Of a DNA stretch of 18,304 nt, positions 7,733-18,000 are shown piece after piece. Under the pieces are notes generated by a model. It saw only the letters and a list, made by a program, of their open reading frames with translations, was not told where the DNA came from and searched no databases. Position numbers and translations under genes: made by a program. How positions within the stretch are numbered: the first letter of the stretch is position 1; every line of letters begins with the position of its first letter. The stretch covers positions 1-18,304 of the forward strand of contig JAKEHZ010000269.1 in NCBI GenBank assembly GCA_022614735.1, written 5' to 3'. Origin of the DNA: Acidobacteriota bacterium (GTDB lineage Bacteria; Acidobacteriota; Blastocatellia; RBC074).

Positions 7733-8299
7733 TCATACTTTCTTATTTAGCAACTCTCGCAGCCGCATTCGGGCTTTGTGTAACTGCGATTTCGATGTGC
7801 CCACGCTGACACCGAGCATATCGGCCACTTCTTCGTGTTCGAAACCCTCGATATCGTGTAAGACAAAGACCGTGCGATAACCGGGAGGCAATTCCGAGAT
7901 AGCTTTATCGAGCGCGATCCGGTCAACGAAACGGGGACGCTCGCTGGCGGATTGAAGAATGTCCTGGATCTCGCCGATCTCTCCTTCCTCGGTTGTCTTC
8001 TCCATCCGCACTCCCCGTTTGCGGAAGTGCATGAGCACATGGTTGACCGTCAAACGATGCAACCATGTAGTGAAAGCGGATTCGCCCCGAAAGCTGCCAA
8101 TCTTTCGGAAGAGTTGAACGTAGACTTCCTGCGTCAGGTCCTCAGCTTCAGTAGGATTTGCCACCATCCGCAAGCACAGGCTATATACGCGTCGATGATG
8201 ACGCTCATAAAGCGTTTCAAACGCTGACATATCCCCGCGTGCTGATGCCTGCGCCAGCTCGAAATCTGACGCAGTACTGTTGATAGCGTTCGCTGTCAC
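7733..8299 (-). CDS. ECF-family RNA polymerase sigma factor (RpoE-like)
   Basis: Encodes 188 aa, normal for an ECF sigma factor. Region 2 spans about residues 27-95: AFETLYERHHRRVYSLCLRM, then the DLTQEVYVQLFRK core (54-66) and FRGESAFTTWLHRL. Region 4 spans about 133-185: LPPGYRTVFVLHDIEGFEHE, with the helix-turn-helix HEEVADMLGVSVGTSKSQLH. It directs RNA polymerase to a stress regulon and is presumably held by the anti-sigma factor encoded next. The start is GTG at 8299. The first in-frame ATG is codon 24, which would remove the conserved ELAQASARGD lead-in, so GTG is preferred. There is no normally spaced ribosome site. The only G-rich stretch (GGGGG) lies 13 bases upstream, in the loop of a perfect 9-bp hairpin (separate entry), suggesting controlled translation. 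Confidence 0.92.
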   Translation of the reverse strand: MTANAINSTASDFELAQASARGDMSAFETLYERHHRRVYSLCLRMVANPTEAEDLTQEVYVQLFRKIGSFRGESAFTTWLHRLTVNHVLMHFRKRGVRMEKTTEEGEIGEIQDILQSASERPRFVDRIALDKAISELPPGYRTVFVLHDIEGFEHEEVADMLGVSVGTSKSQLHKARMRLRELLNKKV

Positions 8300-8301
8300 T
8301 T

Positions 8302-8328
8302 ATGTTTGCTTGCCCCCGGAGCAAACAT
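8302..8328 (-). promoter_or_regulatory. Hairpin directly before the sigma factor start
   Basis: Arms ATGTTTGCT and AGCAAACAT are perfectly complementary (9 bp) around a 9-base loop that contains the only G-rich, ribosome-site-like sequence (GGGGG). The hairpin ends two bases before the GTG start at 8299. An ATG in its first strand opens a 10-codon frame (MFAPGASKHK) whose TGA overlaps the GTG start, but no ribosome site precedes it. Translational control or coupling is inferred. Confidence 0.45.
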
Positions 8329-8453
8329 CACAGACTTGGTAAGGATGCGGCAGCGCGTCGTCTCCTGTACTTGCTCGAAGAACTTCAGCGCAACTCTTCG
8401 CCGCCTGTGATGCCACTCCATTTAGTCCGGGTTGCTCTTACTCAAGGATATTA

Positions 8454-8482
8454 ATTCTCAATAAAATTAATTTGTGTGCCAA
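8454..8482 (-). promoter_or_regulatory. Candidate sigma-70 promoter for the sigma/anti-sigma operon
   Basis: On the minus strand: TTGGCA (8482-8477, five of six consensus bases), a 17-base spacer and GAGAAT (8459-8454, four of six), in a locally AT-rich region. It would leave a leader of about 145 bases before the GTG at 8299. No ECF-type GGAAC box was noticed, so autoregulation is not evident. Confidence 0.35.
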
Positions 8483-8622
8483 AATGCCACTCTCGTACGC
8501 TAACTCCAAATCTCGACGCCTTTTGCTTTTCCCTTTGACGCCAGAGGGTTTGGTCATCATAGCTCATAGTCCGGAAAAGCCGCAATCGGTTCGGTACGGG
8601 GAGCAGTAGCCATAAGCCGAAC

Positions 8623-9678
8623 TCAGTAGTCAGCTTGCCTCGGACAGAGCTCACAGATCAGCAACTCGAGCTGCAAGCGTGGTGTCGCCAGTGATGATTT
8701 GAGCGCGACATCAGTCTGAGCAATTCGCTCGATGCCTGCGATGATACGTTCGGTTTCTTGCTTTCTCGCTCGTTCGTTGAACCGCATCACCGCGTAAGGT
8801 GACATCCCGACGGCCTTGGCAAGTTCGGGGTTCGACACGTTCTGCCCCATCAATTCCTTGGCTGCAAGCATCTTGCGATAATTGCTTGCAATCGCGCCAA
8901 GAATTAGCAAGGCAAGCGTCTGTGGCGGTTCGGGAGGGTTTGCGAAGATATGATCAAGCAGTGTCAATGCTCGCCTGCGGTCGCCGTCCAGGATCGCGTC
9001 GGTCAATTCAAAGTTCGAATGCTCACGCGAGTAGCGGACAAGCTGATCAATTTCAGTTCTGGTAATTCGCCCATTTTCTTCAACATAGGCCATCAACTTA
9101 TCAAGCTCGGTCGAAAGCCGCATGAGATCAACACCGGCCATTCCGACCAGATATGCCGCGGATGCAGGATCAATAGAATAACCCGCCCGCATGACATACT
9201 CGCGGGCCCATGCCGGAGCAGCTTCACGGTCATCTAACGGATCGAAACTCACGACCTCGCAGGTCTTCCGCAGCATCGTTGCAATATTTCGTCGATTGTC
9301 GAGCCCGTCGCTGAGGAAGACCAGTGCTGTCGTCTCGACAGGGGTTCGAAGATAATCTTTCAGTTGCTCCAGCTGATTTTCATCATTGATCGCTTCGAAG
9401 CCGGTGACAACGACTACTCGGCGTGGAGAGAGCATCGGAAATTGCCGTGCCATCCCCAGAGCTTCATCCAGTTTTCCCTGATTGACCGCTGTCGTTGCGA
9501 AGTTGAAATCACGTACGGCTGGGTCAACCACTGCTTCGGTCAATTGCTTCAACGCCTGATCGCGCAGGTATCTTTCCGCGCCAACAAACAGATAGAGCGG
9601 TGAGATCTGGTTCTCTCGAAGCCTGCGATCGAAGGCGGTTTGAGTCTTGAGGGCCTCGGCGGAGCCGGTGCGTTTCAT
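8623..9678 (-). CDS. holA: DNA polymerase III subunit delta
   Basis: Encodes 351 aa, the usual length for HolA (about 340). Delta opens the beta sliding clamp as part of the clamp loader. The N-terminal segment SPLYLFVGAERYLRDQAL (26-43) matches the family's opening strand, which lacks a functional Walker A motif. Further family features include RRVVVVTGFEAI, the LVFLSDGLDNRR region, the RLSTELDKLMAYVE lid helix and a C-terminal helical collar (LALLILGAIASNYRKMLAAK). Gene order leuS-lptE-holA is the same as in Escherichia coli and many other diderms, which supports the call. The start ATG at 9678 has no recognisable ribosome site: the upstream gap is occupied by IR3, whose arm ends 8 bases away. 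Translation may depend on coupling to lptE or the gene may be leaderless from its own promoter (inference). Confidence 0.93.
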   Translation of the reverse strand: MKRTGSAEALKTQTAFDRRLRENQISPLYLFVGAERYLRDQALKQLTEAVVDPAVRDFNFATTAVNQGKLDEALGMARQFPMLSPRRVVVVTGFEAINDENQLEQLKDYLRTPVETTALVFLSDGLDNRRNIATMLRKTCEVVSFDPLDDREAAPAWAREYVMRAGYSIDPASAAYLVGMAGVDLMRLSTELDKLMAYVEENGRITRTEIDQLVRYSREHSNFELTDAILDGDRRRALTLLDHIFANPPEPPQTLALLILGAIASNYRKMLAAKELMGQNVSNPELAKAVGMSPYAVMRFNERARKQETERIIAGIERIAQTDVALKSSLATPRLQLELLICELCPRQADY

Positions 9679-9686
9679 ATTTTAGG

Positions 9687-9793
9687 GATTGCGGATTGCG
9701 GATTGTGGATTGCGGATTTGTAGATTCCAGGTTCGCTCTGAACTCGATCCCTGCAGGTAAAAATCCGCAATCCGCAATCCGCAATCCGCAATC
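9687..9793. repeat. IR3: 33-bp inverted repeat of ATTGCGG units between lptE and holA
   Basis: Left arm 9687-9719 and right arm 9761-9793 are complementary over 33 bases with one mismatch and a 41-base spacer. Each arm is about four and a half tandem copies of the 7-base unit ATTGCGG. The element fills the lptE-holA gap and covers two bases of the lptE stop codon (9792-9794). It is not followed by a T-run. Confidence 0.95.
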
Positions 9794-10322
9794 AGAATCC
9801 TTCCATGATTGTCGTCATGACACTCTTCGCAAAATCCCTGGCGAGGCGGTCAACCGCCGGACCTTCCTCGTTGAAATATGTCTTCGGATCGCCGGAGATT
9901 TCGTACTCACCGCGGAAGATGTAATTTTGATTGTCGAAGATGATCTTGTTTTTCGTCTGATCGCGTAGGGTTAGCCCGGCGGTGATTGTGATCTCAAACA
10001 GTCGCGCTCGCCCAGCGTCATCGATCAGCACAGGTCGATAGGTGAAATATTTGATAGTACCGACCATAATTGCATCAGCGCCTTCAGCCGTCGAAACAAC
10101 ATTGAGCGAGCGGGTGCGGCGCAAAACTTCATCGATCATGGCGTCGGTGAACCGCTGCTCGATCTTGTAACGCAGGCTCGGATTTTGGAAGGGCGGGATG
10201 GCTAGCGTCTTGATGTGTTTTGGTAGTGCGTCACCGCGACCGGCTTGTTTGTAACATTCGGTGAAGCTGCTGGCGCTCAAAAGCAATACGACCAATAGAA
10301 TCGAATGGAAGACTTTTCTCAT
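9792..10322 (-). CDS. lptE: LPS assembly lipoprotein LptE family
   Basis: Encodes 176 aa. LptE partners LptD in the outer membrane to insert lipopolysaccharide. A signal sequence (MRKVFHSILLVVLLLSASS) leads to a candidate lipid-modified Cys at residue 23. The lipobox (F-T-E-C) is poor because of Glu at -1, so lipidation is uncertain. Family features follow: KHIKTLAIPPFQNPSLRYKI, then TDAMIDEVLRR and a short beta region with GTIKYF and the LFEITITAGLTLRD strand. The call rests mostly on these and on position between leuS and holA. The ATG at 10322 has GGAG 8 bases upstream. The TGA stop overlaps the edge of IR3. Confidence 0.85.
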   Translation of the reverse strand: MRKVFHSILLVVLLLSASSFTECYKQAGRGDALPKHIKTLAIPPFQNPSLRYKIEQRFTDAMIDEVLRRTRSLNVVSTAEGADAIMVGTIKYFTYRPVLIDDAGRARLFEITITAGLTLRDQTKNKIIFDNQNYIFRGEYEISGDPKTYFNEEGPAVDRLARDFAKSVMTTIMEGF

Positions 10323-10370
10323 TTCGTTATCTCCGTGTGATTTAGCCAGAGGAGATTTTAGTACAAGAAG

Positions 10371-10461
10371 AGAGAATACGAAACAAACGAAATAAACGAA
10401 ACAAACGAAAAATGCCCAACTTTTCGTTTGTTTCGTTTATTTCGTTTGTTTCGTATTCTCT
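10371..10461. repeat. IR4: perfect 41-bp inverted repeat of GAAACAAAC units between leuS and lptE
   Basis: Left arm 10371-10411 and right arm 10421-10461 are perfectly complementary over 41 bases with a 9-base loop; pairing continues four bases further out after a one-base bulge. The arm is a tandem of 9-base units, GAAACAAAC/GAAATAAAC. Its outer part, GAATACGAAACAAACGAAAT (10374-10393), matches modules in IR5 and IR1. It takes up most of the 159-base leuS-lptE gap. In the transcript it would form a very stable hairpin, but no T-run follows. Confidence 0.97.
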
Positions 10462-10481
10462 GCTTCTCATCATTAATCGCG

Positions 10482-13091
<2,610 letters not shown>

Positions 13092-13215
13092 TGTCGTCAC
13101 AATCCTTTTCAGAAGCGCCTTGCGCGATCAAAAATACGGCACTGCAGCGAAAAGCATTGAGCACCCGAAAGGCAAGGCAGTGTAATCTATCAGGGAATAA
13201 TTGCTGTAGGTAGGA

Positions 13216-13253
13216 GCAGCGCAACTGAAAACCCTTATCGGGCATTGCGCTGC
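13216..13253 (-). promoter_or_regulatory. Hairpin in the leuS leader
   Basis: Arms GCAGCGCAA (13216-13224) and TTGCGCTGC (13245-13253) are perfectly complementary; inside them CCC and GGG can pair around a 5-base loop (TTATC on the plus strand). It lies about 125 bases upstream of leuS. Whether it regulates leuS is unknown; there is no adjoining T-run. Confidence 0.35.
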
Positions 13254-13402
13254 CGTCTAAGGTAGAGGGCGGTCAGAGAGGTATAACGCGCATCGATTCT
13301 GCGGCAATTGGGGAATCCTCGAATTTGTCTGCTGTCTACTCTTATCATTGGTCTATCGTTCTCCGATTGATCGATCTGTCCGGTGGAATTTTACACAGAA
13401 AA

Positions 13403-13491
13403 GGAATACGAAACAAATGAAAAACAGTTGTAACTGCTCAGCCCGGTGAACCGGGCTGAGTAATTACAACTGAAAACCGTTTTAGTATTCC
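13403..13491. repeat. IR5: composite inverted repeat upstream of the efflux operon
   Basis: Three nested paired segments: outer GGAATAC/GTATTCC (13403-13409 with 13485-13491), middle CAGTTGTAA/TTACAACTG (13425-13433 with 13464-13472), and an inner 11-bp stem CTCAGCCCGGT/ACCGGGCTGAG (13437-13447 with 13450-13460) with a 2-base loop. The segments between do not pair. The left arm carries the IR4-type outer module (13404-13423) followed by 19 bases identical to IR6 (13425-13443). It reads as a mosaic of two other hairpins in the window. Confidence 0.9.
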
Positions 13492-13522
13492 CTCTTCATC
13501 TTAGGTCCTGTAAAAAGTTGTA

Positions 13523-13536
13523 ATTGAGACCTCAAT
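13523..13536. promoter_or_regulatory. Small palindrome before the efflux operon
   Basis: ATTGAG-AC-CTCAAT is a 6+2+6 perfect inverted repeat about 68 bases before the adaptor start. It could be an operator for a regulator of the pump, or a decayed hairpin of the IR5 type, since GTTGTAATT next to it resembles an IR5 arm. Neither is established. Confidence 0.25.
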
Positions 13537-13603
13537 GCGCGCGTCTACACATTTACGATATAGTACTCTCGTGGAACTATTTTTAACCTGAAGAGTCTTG
13601 AAA

Positions 13604-14848
13604 ATGCTTAAAAAAATACGAATTAAACATCTCTTCATAATTCTCCCTCTCGTTGTTTTGGCTGGATTCATCGGTCTCAAGGTTTTCCTGGCCGTCAAGG
13701 CGAAATCGTCGATACAGACAACGGCAACGAGTCAGGGCGGCGGTGGAGGTCGAGGCGGCGGAGGTGGGCGTGCTCAACAGGTGCAAACCGGTCTTGTCTC
13801 CAGAGGAAAGATCAGCGAAAAGGTCTCTCTCACCGGGTCACTCAAAGCAAAAGAACGAGTGGATGTTAATCCCAAGATTCCAGGCCGCCTCACTGAGATC
13901 AAGTTTGACACCGGGCAAGCGGTTTCTCGTGGTGCGCTCATCGCCGTGATCGAAGATGACGAAATCAGGCAACAGCTCGAGCGCTCTAAGGCGGCTATCG
14001 CTGTTGTTGATGCCTCGATAGCGCAGCGCGAGGCGGAATTGAGAAACGCCAAGGTAGAACTGGATCGAAAGAAACAACTGGTCGAGGCCGGATTGCTCTC
14101 GCAAAACGAGCTGGATGCTCTTGAAACACGTCATCTCGTCGCGCAATCGCAACTCGAGCTGGCGCGCGCGCAGCGTCGACAGACTGAAGCCGAACAGCGT
14201 GAGCTTGCGATTCGCCAGGGGCAAACACGCGTCTATTCGCCGATCGGCGGCATCGTCGCCAGACGTCACGTAGACACAGGCGCAATGGTCAACTCTTCCA
14301 CACCCATCGTCACGGTCGTGAGCATCAGTCAGATGGTGATTGAAGCGATGGCTGCCGAGCGCGACATTGCGAGGGTCGAACGCGGGATGCCGGTAAATGT
14401 CACCATTGACAGCCTGCCCGGACAGCAATTCACCGGCCGGGTCATGCGCATCGCTCCATTGCTGGATCCGCAAACGCGTAATGGTCTGGTGGAGATAGAA
14501 ATTCCTAATCGCGACGGCCGGCTCAAAGGCGAGATGTTCGCTCGCATCGAGCTGGGTCTGGGCACTGAGCGTGAGACTGTCCTTCTGCCGCGCGATGCTC
14601 TGGTTTACCGCGGTGAGCAGCCCGGCGTTTATACCATCGTATCCGACACCGCCAAATTCCTTGTGGTAGAGACCGGGCTGACGCACGAAGACAAGGTCGA
14701 AGTGCTCAGTGGGCTGAAAGAAGGCGATGTCGTCATTACGCGCGGCTCCAATCTCATCAAAGACGGTGATCGCGTTCGCACTATGGAAAAATCATCTGCC
14801 GGGCCGCAAAAACAGGCGGCTTCAGCGCAACCATCCGGCACACGTTGA
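13604..14848 (+). CDS. RND efflux membrane-fusion (periplasmic adaptor) protein
   Basis: Encodes 414 aa from the ATG at 13604 (AAGAG 8 bases upstream); a TTG two codons earlier is less likely. It links an inner-membrane RND pump to an outer-membrane channel. One N-terminal membrane anchor (about 10-30) is followed by a glycine/arginine linker (45-56, GGGGGRGGGGGR). Then come the two lipoyl halves (about 85-120, with KIPGRLTEIKFDTGQAVSRG, and about 205-235, with VYSPIGGIVARRHVDTGAMV), separated by an alpha-helical hairpin (about 122-205) rich in Gln, Glu and Ala. A beta barrel (about 240-310) and a membrane-proximal domain (about 320-395) complete it. This is the HlyD/AcrA-type layout. The permease gene starts 15 bases downstream, so both form one operon. 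No TolC-type gene is in the window. Substrate is unknown. Confidence 0.93.
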   Translation: MLKKIRIKHLFIILPLVVLAGFIGLKVFLAVKAKSSIQTTATSQGGGGGRGGGGGRAQQVQTGLVSRGKISEKVSLTGSLKAKERVDVNPKIPGRLTEIKFDTGQAVSRGALIAVIEDDEIRQQLERSKAAIAVVDASIAQREAELRNAKVELDRKKQLVEAGLLSQNELDALETRHLVAQSQLELARAQRRQTEAEQRELAIRQGQTRVYSPIGGIVARRHVDTGAMVNSSTPIVTVVSISQMVIEAMAAERDIARVERGMPVNVTIDSLPGQQFTGRVMRIAPLLDPQTRNGLVEIEIPNRDGRLKGEMFARIELGLGTERETVLLPRDALVYRGEQPGVYTIVSDTAKFLVVETGLTHEDKVEVLSGLKEGDVVITRGSNLIKDGDRVRTMEKSSAGPQKQAASAQPSGTR

Positions 14849-14863
14849 GCGAGGGATCTAGCG

Positions 14864-15079
14864 ATGAAATTATCGGAAAATTCCGTTAAACGTCCAATTA
14901 CAGTCTACATGTTCACCGCAGTGCTGGTAATTCTCGGCGCCATCTCCTTCACCACACGACTTGGAATGTTAGCTGTAAGTCCTTTGCTATCAACGGGATT
15001 TTTTCGCGCAAAATCCTGTAAGTCCTTTAGATTCGAAATAACATTCCAAGTCGTGTCACCAGGCTGTCGGTCGATCTGA
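14864..15079 (+). pseudogene. RND permease, 5' fragment (first membrane segment) ending in an inserted element
   Basis: The ATG at 14864 (GAGGG about 9 bases upstream) starts a normal RND permease N-terminus: LSENSVKRPITVYMFTAVLV to I-S-F-T30, which is transmembrane segment 1. After codon 30 (ACC, 14951-14953) the frame enters a 103-bp insert (IR7) with no stop in this frame, giving 34 unrelated codons, and then leaves in the wrong frame. It ends at TGA 15077-15079 after 71 residues. The TGA overlaps the ATG of the next frame (TGATG). If the insert and one CACC copy are removed, F-T joins directly to R-L-S-V-D-L-M-P-D, the usual sequence. The peptide may still be made and inserted in the membrane; whether it complements the rest of the pump is unknown. 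Confidence 0.85.
14954..15056. mobile_element. IR7: 103-bp MITE-like insertion in the RND permease gene
   Basis: Perfect 18-bp terminal inverted repeats ACACGACTTGGAATGTTA (14954-14971) and its complement (15039-15056) bound a 103-bp insert. It is flanked by a direct CACC duplication (14950-14953 and 15057-15060), a target-site mark of transposition. The interior has a 13-bp direct repeat CTGTAAGTCCTTT (14973-14985 and 15016-15028) bracketing a small hairpin GGATTTT/AAAATCC. It encodes no transposase, so it would need one supplied in trans. Net addition is 107 bp, which shifts the reading frame. The uninterrupted host frame is restored exactly when it is removed. Confidence 0.9.
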
Positions 15080-18000
15080 TGCCCGATGTGCAGAATCCAA
15101 CGATCTCCGTCAGAACTGAATACCCCGGCGTGGCGCCGGAAGAGATGGAGAACCTGGTCACGCGACCGCTCGAAGCCTCGGTCAGCGCAGCGCCCGGCAT
15201 CTACCGCATCAATTCGAACTCAGCCGAAGGCTCGAGCAACATTCGCATCCAATTCGATTGGGGTGTGAACCTTGATGAGGCGGCGAATGAGATCCGCACA
15301 CGCCTTGACCGTGTGCGCGGAACTCTGCCCGAAGGCGTTTTGCCGCCGACGGTCTTCAAATTCGACACCTCGCAATTCCCGATAATGTTTTTGGCGGTCT
15401 CGGGCGACATGGAGCCGCGCGAGTTGCGCACCCTGCTCGAAAAAGATATTCAGCCGCGCCTCGAACGAGTGGCCGGAGTAGCTGCGGTGGATATTCGCGG
15501 CGGGTTGCGCCGTGAGATTCATGTCACGCTCTCGACCGAAAAGCTGCGCTCGTACAACCTCTCAGTCAATCAGATAGTCGACGTCCTGCGCCGCGAAAAT
15601 CAGAACCGCCCGGTCGGTCCGATGGATGAAGGTAAGTATGAAGTGCTGCTGCGTTCGCAGGGTGAGTTCGAGGATGTCGGGCAGATCAATAATGTCGTAG
15701 TCGCTTCGCGCAACGGCGTGCCAATTTACATGAGAGACATCGCTCAGGTCTCCGATACTCACGAAGAGATTCGCCAGATCGTTCGGATAGACGACAAACC
15801 GGGCGTGCGCTTTTCGATACGCAAACAATCGGGCGCAAACACGGTGACGGTTGCGGAAAAAGTTCGTGAGGAATTGCAGCGGCTGGAGAAGGCATTTCCC
15901 GGCCTGACGATCTGGCCCATCTTCGACTCATCACGGTTCATTACACAATCTATCAACAACCTCAGGGAGTCTGCCATTTGGGGCAGCATCCTGGCCATCC
16001 TCGCGCTACTGCTCTTCCTGCGCAACATTCGCAGCACGCTGATCGTTGCCGTCTCTATCCCGATAACGATCATCGGCACATTCCTGCTGATGTACACTTA
16101 CGGGTTTACGCTCAACACGATGTCATTCGGCGCGCTGGCGCTGGGCGTAGGGATGATCGTAGACAATGCCATCGTCATCATCGAAAACATCTTCCGGCAC
16201 CGCGAAGGCGGATTGACGCACGCCGAGGCCGCCGTCTCGGGCACGAGCGAAGTTGCCGGGGCCATCACTGCCTCGACGCTTACTTCAGTCGCGGTCTTTG
16301 TTCCGCTGGTCTTTCTGGCCGGAATGAGCGGCATCATGTTCAAGCAACTAGCATACATTGTGGGCTTCTCGCAGGCTTTCTCGCTCTTGATCGGGCTGAC
16401 ACTGGTTCCGGTTCTCTGCGCCAAGTACCTGAGAGTTCGTCCTCCGGACGCGAAGAGTCACCCATGGATGAGCAAGATCATTCTGGTCAGCGGGCGGGCT
16501 CTCGACACCTTGGATGAAAACTATCAGCGTTCCATCCGCTGGGCGCTCCTGCATCGCAAAACGGTTCTCCTGGGGGCGGGGCTGCTCCTGGCCGGGAGCC
16601 TGGCCCTGATTCCATTTATCGGTTTTGAGATGATGCCCCAAACCGATGAGAGCGAAATCCGAGTCAACATAGAATTATCGCCTGGAACGAGAGTCGAAGT
16701 AACCGATGAACTGTCAAGTCGCATCGAAGCGATCATCAAACGCGAAATTCCGGAGATGACGCATCTGCTGATCGAGGTCGGCGGAGGCGGCTGGATGTCT
16801 TCCTCAACGCACAACTCGGAGATACGCATTCAATTGGTCGATATATCAAAACGCCGGCGCACCAGTCCGCAGATAGTCGATGCGCTCAGGCCCAAGCTCA
16901 ACATCCAGCCGGGAATGATCGTGCGCGTGAGACCCTCCAGCAACAACTTTATGATGAGGCGAATGGGCGGAGATAATAGCGACCGCATTTCGGTCGAGAT
17001 TCGCGGGTACGAAATGGCAGTCGCCGCCGATCTGGCTGCGAGAGTCAAAGACATCATCGACACCGTTCCCGGCATCACCGATTCGACCATCAGCCGCCGC
17101 GAAGGAATGCCGGAGATGTTGATTACCGTAGACCGCGCCAAGGCCGCCAGCCTGGGCCTCAATGCTTCGGACATCGCCGACACATTGGAGACGGTGATCG
17201 GCGGACGCCGAGCCAGCCAGTTCCGCAAGGAGGGCGAAGAGTTCAACATTCTGGTCCGGCTGAACCAGGAACAACGGGCAAATATCGGGCAGTTGCAGAA
17301 CGTGACGGTCGTCACGCCTTCGGGACAGGCCGTCGCCATCGGCGACCTGGTCAACGTTAAGCGGCGTGAAGGACCTGTTTCGATCGAGCGGCAAGATCAG
17401 GAACGTATGGTGCGCGTCACTGCCGGTTACACCAAGCGCGATCTGGGCTCGATCATGCGCGACATTGACGAGCGGCTCAGCGGTATGACATTGCCATCAG
17501 GCTTTTCATTCTACTATGGCGGCGAGTACGAGGAGCAGCAACGATCATTCAATGAGTTGCTCTTCAGTCTGATTCTCGCCATCATCCTGGTCTACATGGT
17601 CATGGCCGCGCAATTTGAATCGCTTCGCGACCCGCTGATCATTCTCTTCTCGATACCGCTGGCAGCCATTGGCGTCCTGCTGGCGCTCTTTCTGACCGAC
17701 ACGACATTCAATATGCAAGCCTTCATTGGCACGATTTTGCTGGCCGGGATCGTGGTCAACAACGCCATTGTGCTGATCGATTACACCAACCTGCTGCGGC
17801 GGCGCGACAAGTTGCTGCTCCGGCACGCGGTAGAATTGGCCGGGCGCAGAAGGTTGCGCCCGATTTTGATGACAACCCTCACATCTGTTCTGGGGCTGTT
17901 ACCGATGGCTCTTGGATTTGGCGAAGGCGCTGAGGTGCAAGCTCCCATGGCTCGCGTGGTAATCGGGGGACTGACGACATCAACGCTCATCACATTGCTC

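Larger units (their letters stand above)
8300..8622 (-). other. Gap between holA and the sigma factor gene
   Basis: This 323-base gap holds the start-proximal hairpin (8302-8328), a candidate sigma-70 promoter (8454-8482) in an AT-rich patch, and a 7-bp inverted repeat ATTAATT/AATTAAT (8450-8456, 8465-8471). I see no RNA gene and no convincing small protein gene. Confidence 0.6.
13092..13603. other. Divergent intergenic region between leuS and the efflux operon
   Basis: This 512-base region holds a 9-bp hairpin in the leuS leader (13216-13253), the composite inverted repeat IR5 (13403-13491) and a small palindrome close to the efflux operon (13523-13536). No T-box elements, RNA gene or regulator gene is recognisable, and no strong promoter stands out on either strand. 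The small frames in it look like chance. Confidence 0.6.

Noticed and set aside
8451..8654. 67-codon minus-strand frame after holA
   Set aside because: Overlaps the end of holA, lacks a ribosome site and resembles no family; its 3' part coincides with a candidate promoter.
9687..9793. CRISPR-like short repeats (ATTGCGG units)
   Set aside because: The units are 7 bases, directly adjacent with no spacers, and mirrored in a second arm.
13092..13400. T-box riboswitch upstream of leuS
   Set aside because: No T-box consensus, specifier loop or terminator could be found.
13838..14686. 282-codon minus-strand open frame
   Set aside because: Antisense to the RND adaptor gene, with no recognisable domain.
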